Shown here in pieces: positions 32,726-40,274 of a stretch of DNA of 44,924 nt. Location: the IMG/VR virus record IMGVR_UViG_3300033388_003146, positions 1-44,924 of that record; one strand, 5' to 3'. This DNA comes from a virus. Every line of letters starts with the position of its first letter. The stretch's first letter is position 1. The position numbers and the translations under genes are program-made. Below the pieces are notes generated by a model, which saw only the letters and a list, made by a program, of their open reading frames with translations, ran no database searches and had not been told where the DNA came from.

Positions 32726-32952
32726 AAATGAGCGAGAAAAAACAGCAAGAACTATATGACGCAATAGCCGAGCCTGTTATGGGCTTGAGGATAAAATGCC
32801 AAAGGCTCAACTTGCCACCCGATGTGGACGGCATGCTTTATCAACTTGTTTTCGATATCCACAATAAGCAGAAAGAGGTGTTGAATCTACCACCACACGA
32901 AACCACACCAGACGAAAAAGAAGAGTTGCAGGGAGGGGGCAATGCGAATTAA
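32722..32952 (+). CDS. hypothetical helical protein (76 aa)
   Basis: This is an acidic helical protein (MKMSEKKQQELYDAIAEPVM) with no recognised motif. It overlaps the ASCH-type gene and the following zinc-ribbon gene, showing tight packing. A second in-frame ATG at 32728 is an alternative start. Confidence 0.7.
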   Translation: MKMSEKKQQELYDAIAEPVMGLRIKCQRLNLPPDVDGMLYQLVFDIHNKQKEVLNLPPHETTPDEKEELQGGGNAN

Positions 32953-33094
32953 ATGCAGTCAATGTGGCAAGGCAGTTTCTACGGAAGTTCCTGAAGGTAC
33001 AGTCGTCAGGGCTTGGGTCGAATGTCCTGAATGTATGAAGCCAAATGAAGAATTATATGGAAAGGTCGGAGGCGACAATGGCAACGGTGCATAA
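32942..33094 (+). CDS. 50-aa zinc-ribbon protein
   Basis: The protein starts MRIKCSQCGKAVSTEVPEGT and has CxxC at 5-8 and CPEC at 28-31. It is a complete zinc ribbon; the VVRAWVECPEC pattern is frequent in small phage proteins. GGAGGG lies upstream. Its end overlaps the next gene by 17 nt. Confidence 0.78.
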   Translation: MRIKCSQCGKAVSTEVPEGTVVRAWVECPECMKPNEELYGKVGGDNGNGA

Positions 33095-33272
33095 GGCGAA
33101 GAAAGATAAATACAAGGTCGGGAGAATCAGGCGATGTTACTGTAGCGCATCATATTCTATAGTGCAGTTTCCCAGAGGCTGTCCCTTGAGGCATGATTTT
33201 TGGGTTACGCAGTACAGCGACGACGACGCTAGGCGCATACCACATGACGTAATGGTTGAGGATATAACCTAA
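33078..33272 (+). CDS. basic hypothetical protein (64 aa)
   Basis: ATG 33078 follows CGGAGG. The protein has a lysine/arginine-rich start (VHKAKKDKYKVGRIRR) then CYCSASYSIVQFPRGCPLRH, in which three Cys and one His could form a zinc site. No family is recognised. It joins the next gene in TAATG. Confidence 0.72.
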   Translation: MATVHKAKKDKYKVGRIRRCYCSASYSIVQFPRGCPLRHDFWVTQYSDDDARRIPHDVMVEDIT

Positions 33273-33529
33273 TGTCACACGAACGCTCAGGCCACTGCCT
33301 TAACTGCAATGCATCCGTAGAGGGTCAAAGTGAATGCGATAGGTGCTCAAGCTACGACCCTTCCTGTAGCAACTGTGATGACAAGGGATACACGGAAACC
33401 CCTAGGCCTTGTGAACTCTGCAAGGGTAGTGGTAGGTCAACAGCGTTTAAGGGTGAGGCTTGCGAGAATTGCAACGGGTATGAAGACCCTGATGACACTA
33501 TAAAAACAGACTGCGATTGTGGTCAATAA
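33272..33529 (+). CDS. DnaJ-like zinc-finger protein (85 aa)
   Basis: It contains repeated CxxC motifs (CLNC, CDRC, CSNC, CELC, CENC and a final CDC). The stretch CSNCDDKGYTE...CELCKGSGRS resembles the CxxCxGxG zinc centre of DnaJ. It lacks a J domain, so it is not a full chaperone and may bind proteins or RNA. It is coupled upstream by TAATG. Confidence 0.78.
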   Translation: MSHERSGHCLNCNASVEGQSECDRCSSYDPSCSNCDDKGYTETPRPCELCKGSGRSTAFKGEACENCNGYEDPDDTIKTDCDCGQ

Positions 33530-33543
33530 ACGGAGGGAAGAGG

Positions 33544-33744
33544 ATGCTAGAATTACCAGAACATTTAAAGCCAACGAGAGAGTTTAAATCTAAGAAAAGA
33601 ACTCAATTAAGGGAAGCCGTAAAAGCCTTACGGGAATGTCGCTTAGGTTGTGCGTTCATGCCGTCAGGAAGAGAAGTAGTAAGGGCTTTAAAGTTAACAG
33701 AGGATGCTATTGAAAAGTGCTCTGTTAAAAATTGGGGTAGATAA
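33544..33744 (+). CDS. hypothetical protein (66 aa)
   Basis: This is a basic helical protein (MLELPEHLKPTREFKSKKRT) with two cysteines and no known motif. GGAGGGAAGAGG stands before the ATG. It is the last protein gene before the block of structured RNA elements and tRNA-Met. Confidence 0.7.
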   Translation: MLELPEHLKPTREFKSKKRTQLREAVKALRECRLGCAFMPSGREVVRALKLTEDAIEKCSVKNWGR

Positions 33745-33750
33745 CCAAAC

Positions 33751-33995
33751 AGACGGCGTGGCGGAAAGAGACGCATTTAAGGTGTGAGACTAGCTGATGA
33801 AGCCGTATACGGCGGTCATCTTCAAGAGCCACAGGGGTCGGTAGTGTACTGCTAAGGATACGCTGCCACCTCAGCCTTAAAGTATCAGAAGGTGCATCTT
33901 TTGATTTGCAGGTCGAACATAAAGGACTATACGAGTAAAAGCGTAATTGCTGCGTTCCGTAAGGATTCGTATCTCGTCAAACCCTGCCGCCGTCT
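33751..33995 (+). ncRNA. tRNA-like structured RNA element 1
   Basis: AGACGGCG (33751-33758) pairs with CGCCGTCT (33988-33995). U8-like TG and a D-arm-like GCG/CGC follow. A long arm then replaces the anticodon arm: TTTAAGG and GAG at 33776-33788 pair with CTC and CCTTAAA at 33870-33881. An 8-bp variable-arm-like hairpin lies at 33884-33905. GCAGG (33908-33912) pairs with CCTGC (33983-33987) directly next to the acceptor stem and encloses about 70 nt starting TCGAAC. No CCA is encoded. The termini match element 2. Whether it is an intron-bearing tRNA, a tRNA mimic or another RNA is unknown. Confidence 0.6.
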
Positions 33996-34001
33996 AATTT
34001 T

Positions 34002-34062
34002 TACCACAGTAAATCCCCCGCATAGACGGGTGTGTGGTAGTGGGGTGGGAGACTGCCCCACT
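34002..34062 (+). other. hairpins between the two tRNA-like elements
   Basis: TACCACA (34002-34008) pairs with TGTGGTA (34033-34039) around an inner CCCG/CGGG stem. Next, GTGGGG (34040-34045) pairs with CCCCAC (34056-34061). Neither is followed by a U-tract. They may be processing signals or part of a larger fold. Confidence 0.55.
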
Positions 34063-34071
34063 AAATACAAC

Positions 34072-34197
34072 AGACGGCGTGGCGGAAAAGTAGAACGCAA
34101 TTATCTAAGTCGTGACTGTGAATCTTGTTCGTACAAGATATAGACTCAGGTGGTGTAGGGCCACGATACTGTAGGGTGCAAATCCCTGCCGCCGTCT
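34072..34197 (+). ncRNA. tRNA-like structured RNA element 2
   Basis: The 8-bp end stem AGACGGCG/CGCCGTCT (34072-34079, 34190-34197) matches element 1. It continues with TG, a D-arm-like GCG/CGC (34082-34098) and an expanded arm CTAAGTC/GACTCAG (34105-34111, 34143-34149, one mismatch), topped by ATCTTG/CAAGAT (34122-34139). A short GTGG/CCAC arm (34150-34164) and a T-arm-like GTAGG/CCTGC with loop core TGCAAAT follow. No CCA is encoded and both elements are followed by TAATTTT. The D-arm resembles tRNA-Leu (GTGGCGGAA...ACGC), but no normal anticodon loop is present. Confidence 0.6.
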
Positions 34198-34206
34198 AAT
34201 TTTAAA

Positions 34207-34281
34207 GGGTCTGTAGTTTAATGGCAAAACACTTTGCTCATAACAAAGGTGCTGTTGGTTCGAATCCAGCCAGACCCACCA
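34207..34281 (+). tRNA. tRNA-Met (CAT)
   Basis: The cloverleaf is complete: acceptor GGGTCTG/CAGACCC, anticodon stem CTTTG/CAAAG around CTCATAA (anticodon CAT), T arm with TTCGAAT, and encoded ACCA. An isoleucine tRNA with modified CAT anticodon is a formal alternative. It lies just before the helicase-like gene. Confidence 0.95.
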
Positions 34282-34300
34282 TATTTTTAAAGGAGCTATA

Positions 34301-35911
34301 ATGGGCGATGTATCCCCAGACATATTCTATAAACTGCTTGGCTATAATGGTGAAACCTTCCTTGTGTGGTCGGTTAGGGCGAAGCAAGTGATTGAGCTAA
34401 CGGCGAAAGAGCTTAGTATCCATGCCAACCTGATGCGTTTTGCTTCCAAGACATATTGGGAGAAAGAATACCCCAATAAATCCGCTACAGATTGGGAGGG
34501 CATTACGAGTGAAATTATTGAACTGTCCTATGCTATTGGAGTGTTTAATCCGCTAAATATCAGGGGGCGTGGCGTATGGCTTGATGAAGGCAGAACCGTC
34601 CTACATCTAGGGCAAGTCCTTGTCGTTGACGATGTGAGGTATGAGATAGGGGGATTTGACACTAATTATATTTACGAAGCCCATCCAACGTTGGATTTAT
34701 ATCAATCCGACAAGGTAGCTACAACGTCAGAGGCCAAGCAGTTCCTTGCTATATGCCAGTCACTTAAATGGGAGCGACCTATAAACGCCTATCTCTTTGC
34801 AGGATGGTGCATGATAGCACCGATATGCGGAGCACTCCAATGGCGACCGCATATATGGCTAACTGGTGAGCAAGGGTCGGGCAAGACGTGGGTAATGGAC
34901 AATGTAGCCAGGAGAATGACGGGCGACATAGCTCTATACACACAGGGCAATACCACCGAGGCAGGGCTTAGGCAGTCTCTCCAGAGGGATGCTCGTCCAG
35001 TCCTTTTGGACGAGGCCGAAGGCAGGGATTCTTTCGCAGAGAGGAAAGTGAAGGGCATACTGGAGCTTGCTAGGCAAGCAAGCTCAGAGTCAGGGGGGCA
35101 GATAGTTAAAGGTACGTCAGGGGGCAAGGCTCAGGTGTACAGTATCCAGAGCTGCTTTATGTTTGCCTCTATCTCGATAGGGATAGAGGAAACGGCAGAT
35201 GCAAGTAGGATTTCGGTACTATCGCTAGTAAAGGCTAACGGGGCAAGTAAGGCAGAAGACCTTAGTAACTTCAAGGAGCTAGAAGAAAGGGTCAGCAAGA
35301 CTTTAACGCCAGAGTATGCGATGAAGCTGCGAGGCAGGGCTATAAAGCTACTAACTATTATCAGACACAATGCCACGATATTCGCAGATGCGATAGCCTT
35401 GCATTTACCTGGCGGACGTAGAACGGGCGACCAGCTAGGGACGCTCCTGGCAGGGGCTTACGCTTTACACCGCAACAATCAATTAACACTCAAGGAAGCA
35501 GAGGCATGGATACTGAAGAGAGATTGGTCGGAGCATACGCCAGAGGACTGCGAGAAAGACGAGAGGTTGTTACTGAAGCATTTAATGGAAACTCCCTTGC
35601 GGTTTGACGGCATAAATGAATTAAGTATAGGTGAGCTAATAGAGAGGTATTGCAGCGACGAGACTACGACTGTTATGGAAAATATTAAGCTAACCTTGCG
35701 TCGCATAGGTATGGATATAGACCTAGAAAAAGAGGTCGTCTGTATTAGCTGCAATCATTCAGCAATAAAGAAGATTCTTAATAATACTAGATGGCATAGT
35801 AACTGGGGGCGTATATTGGAGAGGATACCTAAAACGAAGATTGTCCCTCAGTACCATTTCGGAGTTGGTTCTAAGAGTAAAATGGTAGAGATACCTATAC
35901 AGGAGGTGTGA
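34301..35911 (+). CDS. P-loop ATPase, DUF927-like phage replicative helicase candidate
   Basis: This 536-residue protein has an N-terminal region without clear motifs, then a RecA/AAA-like ATPase with Walker A GEQGSGKT (189-196) and Walker B PVLLDEAE with D237 and E238. The sequence IWLTGEQGSGKTWVMDNVAR is typical of DUF927-type phage/plasmid helicases, which act near origins. The C-terminal third is helical. No primase Toprim motif is visible. GGAGC precedes the ATG. With no phage polymerase found, it may load or assist the host replisome. Confidence 0.82.
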   Translation: MGDVSPDIFYKLLGYNGETFLVWSVRAKQVIELTAKELSIHANLMRFASKTYWEKEYPNKSATDWEGITSEIIELSYAIGVFNPLNIRGRGVWLDEGRTVLHLGQVLVVDDVRYEIGGFDTNYIYEAHPTLDLYQSDKVATTSEAKQFLAICQSLKWERPINAYLFAGWCMIAPICGALQWRPHIWLTGEQGSGKTWVMDNVARRMTGDIALYTQGNTTEAGLRQSLQRDARPVLLDEAEGRDSFAERKVKGILELARQASSESGGQIVKGTSGGKAQVYSIQSCFMFASISIGIEETADASRISVLSLVKANGASKAEDLSNFKELEERVSKTLTPEYAMKLRGRAIKLLTIIRHNATIFADAIALHLPGGRRTGDQLGTLLAGAYALHRNNQLTLKEAEAWILKRDWSEHTPEDCEKDERLLLKHLMETPLRFDGINELSIGELIERYCSDETTTVMENIKLTLRRIGMDIDLEKEVVCISCNHSAIKKILNNTRWHSNWGRILERIPKTKIVPQYHFGVGSKSKMVEIPIQEV

Positions 35912-35914
35912 GGG

Positions 35915-36619
35915 ATGGAATTAGAATGTGTAAAATGTCATAGACCTGCGCCCCTAGCTATAGGGGCTGCCATACTGTGTGTTTGTGGTGGGAATATAGG
36001 CATAAAAAAGGAGGCTAAGATGTTTGAAGACGCGAAGGTAGGGGATAGGGTATGGAGTATAGTGTATGGGTGGGGGAAGATTAAACAGGCAGATGTTGAC
36101 ATTGTTGGACCTGATTTTAAGTTAGAGGTTGAGTTTTTAAATAGTAGAGACCGTAATGAAAGCCATATTTATATAGTTTATACCTTGGAGGGCAAAAATG
36201 GTCTCTCTGATAAATACCCCACTCTCTTTTGGGACGAAGTAAAAATAACCCCACCACCCAAACCTAAGAAAGAGGTGGAGGTTGATATTTATATGAATAT
36301 TTATAAAGGAGATTTAGGTATTATTGACGGATATAAAATCTGGGGGTATAAATCAAAAGCTGAAGCGGATAGAAGTGCTGGCGGCACGCGTCTCGGCGAA
36401 GCTATCCACATAAAGCACAAGTATAGGGAAGGAAAAATGAAAAGAGACATTCTAAACCGAGACCAAGAGATTGCACGGCTAGATAAAGAAAATCAACGCC
36501 TCGGCTCAAACTTACAAGAAATATTCAACCTGCTCATGCAATGGAAGCATAGGGATTGCAGTTGCGAAGGATGTAAGGCGATAGAGGCGTTTCGGGTGAG
36601 GAATGGGGGTATGGAATGA
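35915..36619 (+). CDS. zinc-ribbon plus coiled-coil hypothetical protein
   Basis: This 234-residue protein opens with a zinc-ribbon-like CVKC...CVC and has a compact beta domain with KVGDRVWSIVYGWGKIKQ (about 42-59), a motif frequent in phage proteins of unknown function. It ends with a coiled coil (RDQEIARLDKENQRLGSNLQ) and a CSCEGC cluster. It lies between the helicase-like ATPase and the YqaJ exonuclease, overlapping the latter. Confidence 0.75.
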   Translation: MELECVKCHRPAPLAIGAAILCVCGGNIGIKKEAKMFEDAKVGDRVWSIVYGWGKIKQADVDIVGPDFKLEVEFLNSRDRNESHIYIVYTLEGKNGLSDKYPTLFWDEVKITPPPKPKKEVEVDIYMNIYKGDLGIIDGYKIWGYKSKAEADRSAGGTRLGEAIHIKHKYREGKMKRDILNRDQEIARLDKENQRLGSNLQEIFNLLMQWKHRDCSCEGCKAIEAFRVRNGGME

Positions 36620-37449
36620 AAATCCCAATAGCTAAGCTATCCCGTACCGAATGGCTCGCCCTCAGAAAAACAGGTATCGGTGCTTCCGATATGGGAGCTG
36701 TATGTGGGCTAAATCAGTATCGTACACCTTTGGAGGTGTATCTGGAGAAAACCGACCAGCTAACGGTCGAGCAGAACGATGCAATGCTTTTAGGGCAGTT
36801 AATTGAGCCTGTGATTGCGACGTTTTACACCCATAAAACAGGCACGAGAGTACGTAAATCCTCATTCTCGTACCGCATGGATGGCCATTCGTTTATGCTT
36901 TGCAATATTGACCGCCTTATTGGTCGAGACGGGCTACTGGAATGTAAGAGGGCTAGTGTGTTTACGAAAGATAGGTGGGGCGAGACAGGTACGGATGAAG
37001 TGCCCGAGGAATACTTGGTGCAGGTACAGCATGAGCTTGCCTGTACGGGACGTAAATGGTGTGACCTAGCCGTACTATTCAGCGACAACGAATTTCGCGT
37101 ATATCGCCTCTCACGAGACGAGGAGCTGATAAAGCTAATCATCGATAAGGGTAGGCGTTTTTGGGATTGCGTGACCACCATGACTCCACCAGACCCATCG
37201 ACAGAGAAAGATGTACTGCTCCTACATCCAGAGGATGACGGTATGAACCTAGAAGCCACGTCACCTATCTTAACAGAATATATGCTATGGGAGAGAGCAA
37301 AGCTAAAAATCAAACGGTGGGAGGGGACAAAAAGTGATGCAGCTTTTAAAATGAAGGAATTTATGGGTGACGCATCGGAGTTATGGTATGAGACGGAGAA
37401 GCTGGTGACGTGGAAAACTAATAAGAAAGGGACGAGGGTGTTCAAGTGA
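36616..37449 (+). CDS. YqaJ-type exonuclease (lambda Exo-like)
   Basis: This 277-residue protein has the YqaJ viral recombinase signature: IGASDMGAVCG at 21-31, NIDR with D99, LECK with E109 and K111, and the LVQVQHE helix (134-140). These are the PD-(D/E)xK active-site elements of lambda-exonuclease-type enzymes. It would resect 5' strands of double-stranded ends to give 3' single strands for the RecT protein encoded nearby. It starts in an ATGA overlap and ends in a GTGA overlap. Confidence 0.93.
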   Translation: MKIPIAKLSRTEWLALRKTGIGASDMGAVCGLNQYRTPLEVYLEKTDQLTVEQNDAMLLGQLIEPVIATFYTHKTGTRVRKSSFSYRMDGHSFMLCNIDRLIGRDGLLECKRASVFTKDRWGETGTDEVPEEYLVQVQHELACTGRKWCDLAVLFSDNEFRVYRLSRDEELIKLIIDKGRRFWDCVTTMTPPDPSTEKDVLLLHPEDDGMNLEATSPILTEYMLWERAKLKIKRWEGTKSDAAFKMKEFMGDASELWYETEKLVTWKTNKKGTRVFK

Positions 37450-37637
37450 ACTTAGTTGGCGATGGGTATATCGGTTTAAACGACTTAGAAGAGGCTCACC
37501 ATAGGGGCTATAAGATTATAGTTCTTGCTGATAATTCTGTTCTCATACTAAAAACCTACGAAGAAGAAAGAGAATTCATGTGTATTATGGGACTGTCAGT
37601 AGTACCTACTGTGCGAGAATTAATGGAGGGTGTTTAA
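37446..37637 (+). CDS. small hypothetical protein between exonuclease and YopX
   Basis: Start GTG at 37446 overlaps the exonuclease stop, giving 63 residues. It contains a beta strand region (GYKIIVLADNSVLILKTYEE) and an acidic tail. No family is recognised. It lies within the recombination cassette and may be an accessory of it. Confidence 0.7.
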   Translation: MNLVGDGYIGLNDLEEAHHRGYKIIVLADNSVLILKTYEEEREFMCIMGLSVVPTVRELMEGV

Positions 37638-37997
37638 GTGAAGAATCGAGAGATAAAGTTTAGAGCATGGGATAAATTTGAAAAGAAAATGATACAGCCA
37701 CATGACGGCGATTTTATACGTTGGCACGCTATGTCTAATTGGAAAGACTGTCTTGAACTCATGCAATACACAGGCCTCAAGGATAAGAACGGTAGGGAGA
37801 TTTACGAGGGGGATGTAATAAAATGGGACGAGCAGGAATGGGGTGCACCATACAGAGAGCTTGTGGAGTGGGATTATTGTTTATTTGATATGAGAAATAA
37901 CGATTGGAACGAATGGTGCGAAGTCATCGGCGACATATATTCTAACCCAGAATTACTAACGGAGGAACACAATGACAAGCAAAGCGATAGAACGTAA
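37638..37997 (+). CDS. YopX-like protein
   Basis: This 119-residue protein begins MKNREIKFRAWDKFEKKMIQ and continues with LMQYTGLKDKNGREIYEGDV, the defining pattern of the YopX family, a small beta-barrel protein common in phages with unknown role. The GTG start is directly after the previous stop. The end overlaps the RecT gene. Confidence 0.93.
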   Translation: MKNREIKFRAWDKFEKKMIQPHDGDFIRWHAMSNWKDCLELMQYTGLKDKNGREIYEGDVIKWDEQEWGAPYRELVEWDYCLFDMRNNDWNEWCEVIGDIYSNPELLTEEHNDKQSDRT

Positions 37998-38802
37998 GCA
38001 GTCAATCAAAAGTAAGTTACAGGAATATTCGCCAGAGATAGCAATGGCTCTGCCGAAGGGCATGGATGCAGACAGGATGAGACGTATTGTTATGACGGAG
38101 GTGTCAAAAAACCCCAAGCTGCTTGAGTGTACTGTCGAGTCGCTATTCGGTGCGATTATCCAGTCGGCACAGCTAGGATTAGAGCCTGGTGTGCTTGGTG
38201 AGGCGTATTTTGTTCCTTATGGTAACAAGGTACAATTCATACCTGGGTATAAGGGGCTTATGGCGTTAGCCAGAAGAAGTGGCGAGGTGAAGAGTATCAG
38301 GGCGTATGCAATAAAAGAGAACGATAATTTCTCTTACGGTTATGGCGATTCACCTTATATCAACCATACCCCTGCCGAGAAAGAAAGGGGTGCGACTATA
38401 GGAGCATACGCTGTGGCTATAATGGAGAATACGCTCAAAGAATTTGAAGTGATGTTTAAAGAAGATATCGAAGATATCCGTAAGCGGTCTAAGTCTTCAG
38501 GGAATGGCCCTTGGAAGACGGATTATGACGAGATGTGCAAGAAAACAGTCGTTAAAAAGCTCATTAAATATCTCCCTGTATCCACCGAGGCAAAGCAAGC
38601 TGTAGCTTTTGTGGAGTTGGCAGATGCAGGACAGAGCCAGCAGAACGAATTGCTTGTAGCACCAAACACAGCGATAGAGGCAGCAATAGTAGTTGAGGAG
38701 GGGGCTACAAAAACAGAGACAGTAAAAGCGAAGCTAACGGCAAGTGTGCCGGAGGTAGAAGCAGAGGTAGGGGTAGAGGGCGATGCAATGGAGGGGTTTT
38801 AG
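37972..38802 (+). CDS. recT: RecT-family single-strand annealing protein
   Basis: This 276-residue protein has the RecT signature: MRRIVMTEVSKNPKLLECTV at about 36-55, AQLGLEPGVLGEAYFVPYGN, and FIPGYKGLMALARRSGEVKS. It would anneal single strands produced by the YqaJ exonuclease. The C-terminal tail is acidic and alanine/valine-rich. It overlaps the YopX gene by 26 nt. Together with SSB and Exo it forms a complete phage recombination set. Confidence 0.95.
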   Translation: MTSKAIERKQSIKSKLQEYSPEIAMALPKGMDADRMRRIVMTEVSKNPKLLECTVESLFGAIIQSAQLGLEPGVLGEAYFVPYGNKVQFIPGYKGLMALARRSGEVKSIRAYAIKENDNFSYGYGDSPYINHTPAEKERGATIGAYAVAIMENTLKEFEVMFKEDIEDIRKRSKSSGNGPWKTDYDEMCKKTVVKKLIKYLPVSTEAKQAVAFVELADAGQSQQNELLVAPNTAIEAAIVVEEGATKTETVKAKLTASVPEVEAEVGVEGDAMEGF

Positions 38803-39081
38803 ATGGGCGTATCAATAGAAGCGGTAGGCTTTAAGCCTGCTGACGAAAAGTGGCATAAAATGAAATTAATATGGGAAACTTGCGAGGAATCTGATGTGGT
38901 AGTACCTTCAGAAGTTCTGACATTTTTTAATCATGAAGCCCCTGAAGATAAGCCAGGAATGGAAGTTGATTTGGGTGATTCATGTAAAGAATATGAACAT
39001 GAATATCGAGAAGGGTATGAAATAGATGTGACCAAGCTACCCAAAGGGGTAAGGTTCATAAGAGTGTATAATAGTTATTAA
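38803..39081 (+). CDS. hypothetical protein after RecT
   Basis: This 92-residue protein has the beginning MGVSIEAVGFKPADEKWHKM and the end VTKLPKGVRFIRVYNSY, a pattern frequent in phage proteins of unknown function. It is acidic, with no zinc or catalytic motif. It begins directly after the RecT stop. Confidence 0.75.
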   Translation: MGVSIEAVGFKPADEKWHKMKLIWETCEESDVVVPSEVLTFFNHEAPEDKPGMEVDLGDSCKEYEHEYREGYEIDVTKLPKGVRFIRVYNSY

Positions 39082-39101
39082 CTAAAACAGGAGGAAACCG
39101 A

Positions 39102-39410
39102 ATGACTAAAGACTTTCTAACAATAGCAACACGAATGATGGATGCGATGCCAGAGGATACTGAGCAGGTAATACGCAGGAAGAATATGTCGTCTCTTGCG
39201 AGGCTATTGGGTGTAACGCCACAGGCACTCTCGAATTACAAGAAGCGTGGCGAGATGCCTAGTACGTTGATTCTGAAGTTCGCAGAGCGGACAGGTACTA
39301 GCGTTGATGAGTTGGTGAAGGGGCATACAGTCGAATGTATATCCAATTTAGTAGACGGAGATACAGGCGTAAGAAAACCTTGTGACTGCAAGGGAGTCTC
39401 CAATGTCTGA
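39102..39410 (+). CDS. CI/XRE-type HTH DNA-binding protein
   Basis: This 102-residue protein carries a phage CI-repressor-type HTH at about residues 30-68 (SSLARLLGVTPQALSNYKKR followed by GEMPSTLILKFAERTGTSVD). There is no C-terminal peptidase domain, so if it is a repressor it is not the self-cleaving kind. It lies in the middle of the early operon with GGAGG before its ATG. It may regulate replication or late genes. No integrase was found, so lysogeny is not implied. Confidence 0.85.
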   Translation: MTKDFLTIATRMMDAMPEDTEQVIRRKNMSSLARLLGVTPQALSNYKKRGEMPSTLILKFAERTGTSVDELVKGHTVECISNLVDGDTGVRKPCDCKGVSNV

Positions 39411-39570
39411 TATATCAATGTGTGCAAACGGAGAAGGCTGCTCGGTGAGGAATAATTGCTATAGATATAAGGCAAAGCCCTGCAGGGAGCAATCGTGGGC
39501 AGATTTTAATAACAATAAAGGGGCTGATTGCGAGAGATATTGGCCAATGGAGGTAACAACAAATGTCTAA
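39403..39570 (+). CDS. Cys-rich hypothetical protein (55 aa)
   Basis: The start at 39403 overlaps the HTH gene, with GGGAG upstream. The protein begins MSDISMCANGEGCSVRNNCY and contains six cysteines in the order C..C..C..C, a possible metal site. This form is met in other phages without assigned function. It overlaps the SSB start by eight bases. Confidence 0.75.
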   Translation: MSDISMCANGEGCSVRNNCYRYKAKPCREQSWADFNNNKGADCERYWPMEVTTNV

Positions 39571-39946
39571 CGGACTAAACAAATGTTTTTTCATAGGTAA
39601 TCTTACAAGAGACGTAGAAGTAAGATATGCAGCATCAGGTGCAGCAATCGCTAATTTTTCCATTGCTTGCAATGAGAGTTGGAAGGACAAGGATGGTAAT
39701 AAGCAGGAAAAGGTGGAGTTTGTCAGGGTGGTCGTCTTCATCAGTAAGTTAGCTGAGATATGCGAGAAGTATCTTGCCAAAGGCAAGCAGGTATTCGTTG
39801 AAGGCAAGATGCAGACCAGCTCATGGGAGAAGGATGGCGAGAAAAGATACTCAACTGAAATCGTAGCCAGCAATATGCAGATGCTTGGCGGTAAGGGGCA
39901 AGAGACGGCAGAGCCGTCAGGGGACGAGGATGTGCCACCGTTCTAA
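39563..39946 (+). CDS. ssb: single-stranded DNA-binding protein
   Basis: This 127-residue protein has the OB-fold of bacterial SSB: NKCFFIGNLTRDVEVRY at the start, FSIACNESWKD, VEFVRVVVF and KGKQVFVEGKMQT. The C-terminus is acidic and ends DEDVPPF, close to the host SSB tip that recruits replication and repair proteins. That retained tail supports direct contact with host enzymes. Directly downstream is tRNA-Gln. Confidence 0.95.
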   Translation: MSNGLNKCFFIGNLTRDVEVRYAASGAAIANFSIACNESWKDKDGNKQEKVEFVRVVVFISKLAEICEKYLAKGKQVFVEGKMQTSSWEKDGEKRYSTEIVASNMQMLGGKGQETAEPSGDEDVPPF

Positions 39947-39954
39947 ATTGTAAT

Positions 39955-40029
39955 TACAGGGTCGTTTAACAGGCAAGACTCCAGATTTTGATTCTGGCAA
40001 TCTAGGTTCGATTCCTAGCCCTGTAGCCA
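39955..40029 (+). tRNA. tRNA-Gln (TTG)
   Basis: Complete cloverleaf: acceptor TACAGGG/CCCTGTA, anticodon stem CCAGA/TCTGG around TTTTGAT (anticodon TTG), T arm CTAGG/CCTAG with TTCGATT, discriminator G and encoded CCA. It sits between SSB and a zinc-finger gene. Confidence 0.95.
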
Positions 40030-40044
40030 ATGAGGGGGAGACTA

Positions 40045-40227
40045 ATGAAGCTAGAAGAAGTGATTGAGAAGGTTGAAAGAGAAAGATTAATAACTCATAC
40101 TAATGATGAGCATTCTAAGGTTGTGGCTACCGCTGTGCGAGAGGCAGGGTATAAAAAGATACTACCATGTCCTAGTTGTGGTGAGGCAGATTGGATAAGG
40201 GCTCATAAAAGAGAGTGTGAGCTATGA
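40045..40227 (+). CDS. small zinc-finger protein (60 aa)
   Basis: ATG 40045 is chosen because GGGGGAG stands before it; an in-frame ATG at 40030 overlaps the tRNA CCA end. The protein is helical at the N-terminus and has CPSC...H...C near its C-terminus, a compact CCHC-like site. It is coupled to the next mini-gene by ATGA. Confidence 0.7.
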   Translation: MKLEEVIEKVERERLITHTNDEHSKVVATAVREAGYKKILPCPSCGEADWIRAHKRECEL

Positions 40228-40274
40228 ACATCGAAGTCAAACTTGAAGACAAGGGGAGTTGTGAGGGGTTATGA
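40224..40274 (+). CDS. candidate 16-aa coupling ORF
   Basis: The frame MNIEVKLEDKGSCEGL is bounded by an ATGA overlap at each side, with the zinc-finger gene upstream and the metallophosphoesterase downstream. It may be the remnant of a longer zinc peptide or serve only to pass ribosomes on. A GGGGAG lies inside it before the next start. Confidence 0.45.
   Translation: MNIEVKLEDKGSCEGL

Noticed and set aside
33751-33995. Group I intron in a tRNA-Leu gene
   Set aside because: The tRNA-Leu-like D-arm suggested it, but I could not place matching P7 (R/S) core segments; a covariance search is needed, so it is kept as an unidentified tRNA-like RNA.
36825-37445. 206-codon minus-strand open frame opposite the YqaJ exonuclease
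   Set aside because: The plus-strand frame has clear catalytic motifs; the minus frame is Ser-rich and has no supporting start site.
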